Assembly (NCBI RefSeq): GCF_000346485.2
Contig: NZ_KQ976354.1
Span: 5,104,436-5,168,435 of the forward strand
Reading direction: 5' to 3'
Origin: Scytonema hofmannii PCC 7110
GTDB lineage: Bacteria; Cyanobacteriota; Cyanobacteriia; Cyanobacteriales; Nostocaceae
DNA length: 64,000 nt
Shown: piece after piece, positions 63,967 to 64,000 of the stretch
How the letters are laid out: every line of letters begins with the position of its first letter
How positions within the stretch are numbered: the first letter of the stretch is position 1
Made by a program: the position numbers and the translations under genes
Notes under the pieces: generated by a model
The model's database searches: none
What the model was told of the DNA's origin: nothing
Seen by the model: the letters and a program-made list of their open reading frames with translations, nothing else

Positions 63967-64000
63967 ACTTGCAGAAATTTAATGGATATTAAGGTGATTT

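Overview
The window looks like chromosomal DNA of a filamentous, probably heterocyst-forming cyanobacterium (Nostocales or a close relative). The evidence is frequent GCGATCGC-type (HIP1) octamers, petB-petD, a CpcS-type phycobilin lyase beside an NblB-like HEAT protein, PatA-type response regulators, DUF3110, DUF4058 and Uma2 proteins, and many short heptameric tandem repeats (STRRs). The species cannot be named from sequence alone. I saw no rRNA, tRNA or CRISPR array.

Layout. 1-9.6 kb: the 3' part of a CHAT protease gene, an agmatinase-family ureohydrolase, a GNAT acetyltransferase remnant, a Uma2 nuclease and a very long TamB/TIC236-like gene. 9.9-13.3 kb: a small unknown protein, a 70-aa peptide with a double-glycine leader, a Ser/Thr-kinase remnant, a DUF3110 gene and murQ. 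13.7-25.3 kb: a pix/ptx-like phototaxis operon (two PatA/PixG-type regulators, a CheY, a CheW, a GAF-rich chemoreceptor with cyanobacteriochrome-like GAF domains, and a CheA-REC hybrid), split between receptor and kinase by an S23/four-helix-bundle gene bracketed by inverted heptamer arrays. 25.7-33.6 kb: a zinc-ribbon membrane protein, a glycosyltransferase, an anti-sigma-type kinase, petD/petB, ctpA divergent from them, an MBL-fold protein and a site-2 protease. 33.7-38.9 kb: a tandem duplication of DUF4058 genes, a complete IS5-like insertion sequence, a gene truncated at the IS edge, and a DUF2887 nuclease-like protein with a 12-bp in-frame repeat. 39.3-47.6 kb: cpcS, the NblB-like gene, an MFS symporter, a phosphoribosyltransferase, an AEC transporter, an M15 peptidase, a PAS histidine kinase and an M50-TPR-like protein. 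47.9-54.3 kb: two tandem PBP2 genes and potA-potD-like genes without permeases. 54.4-61.1 kb: a likely defence region with a two-gene restriction-modification system divergent from an HTH-AAA protein and a CHAT-AAA protein. 61.7-64 kb: a secreted c-type cytochrome-like protein and an unknown partner.

The pix-like genes would form one signalling chain: bilin-GAF receptor, CheW, CheA, then CheY and PatA-type outputs. petB and petD encode two cytochrome b6f subunits, and CtpA matures photosystem II D1. The strongest non-gene signal is the repeats. Several heptamer families sit at gene 3' ends in the orientation that provides stop codons; ten genes end inside or at the edge of such an array. A stop-free heptamer family is instead found inside the TamB coding sequence. 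Separate palindrome families (CCGGGTTTC-type, CCCCGACTTC-type and GGGGCGCAA-type) are scattered between genes. The most promising candidates for undescribed biology are the S23 cassette, the HTH-AAA/CHAT-AAA pair beside the restriction-modification genes, the double-glycine peptide, and stop-codon provision by heptamer arrays.
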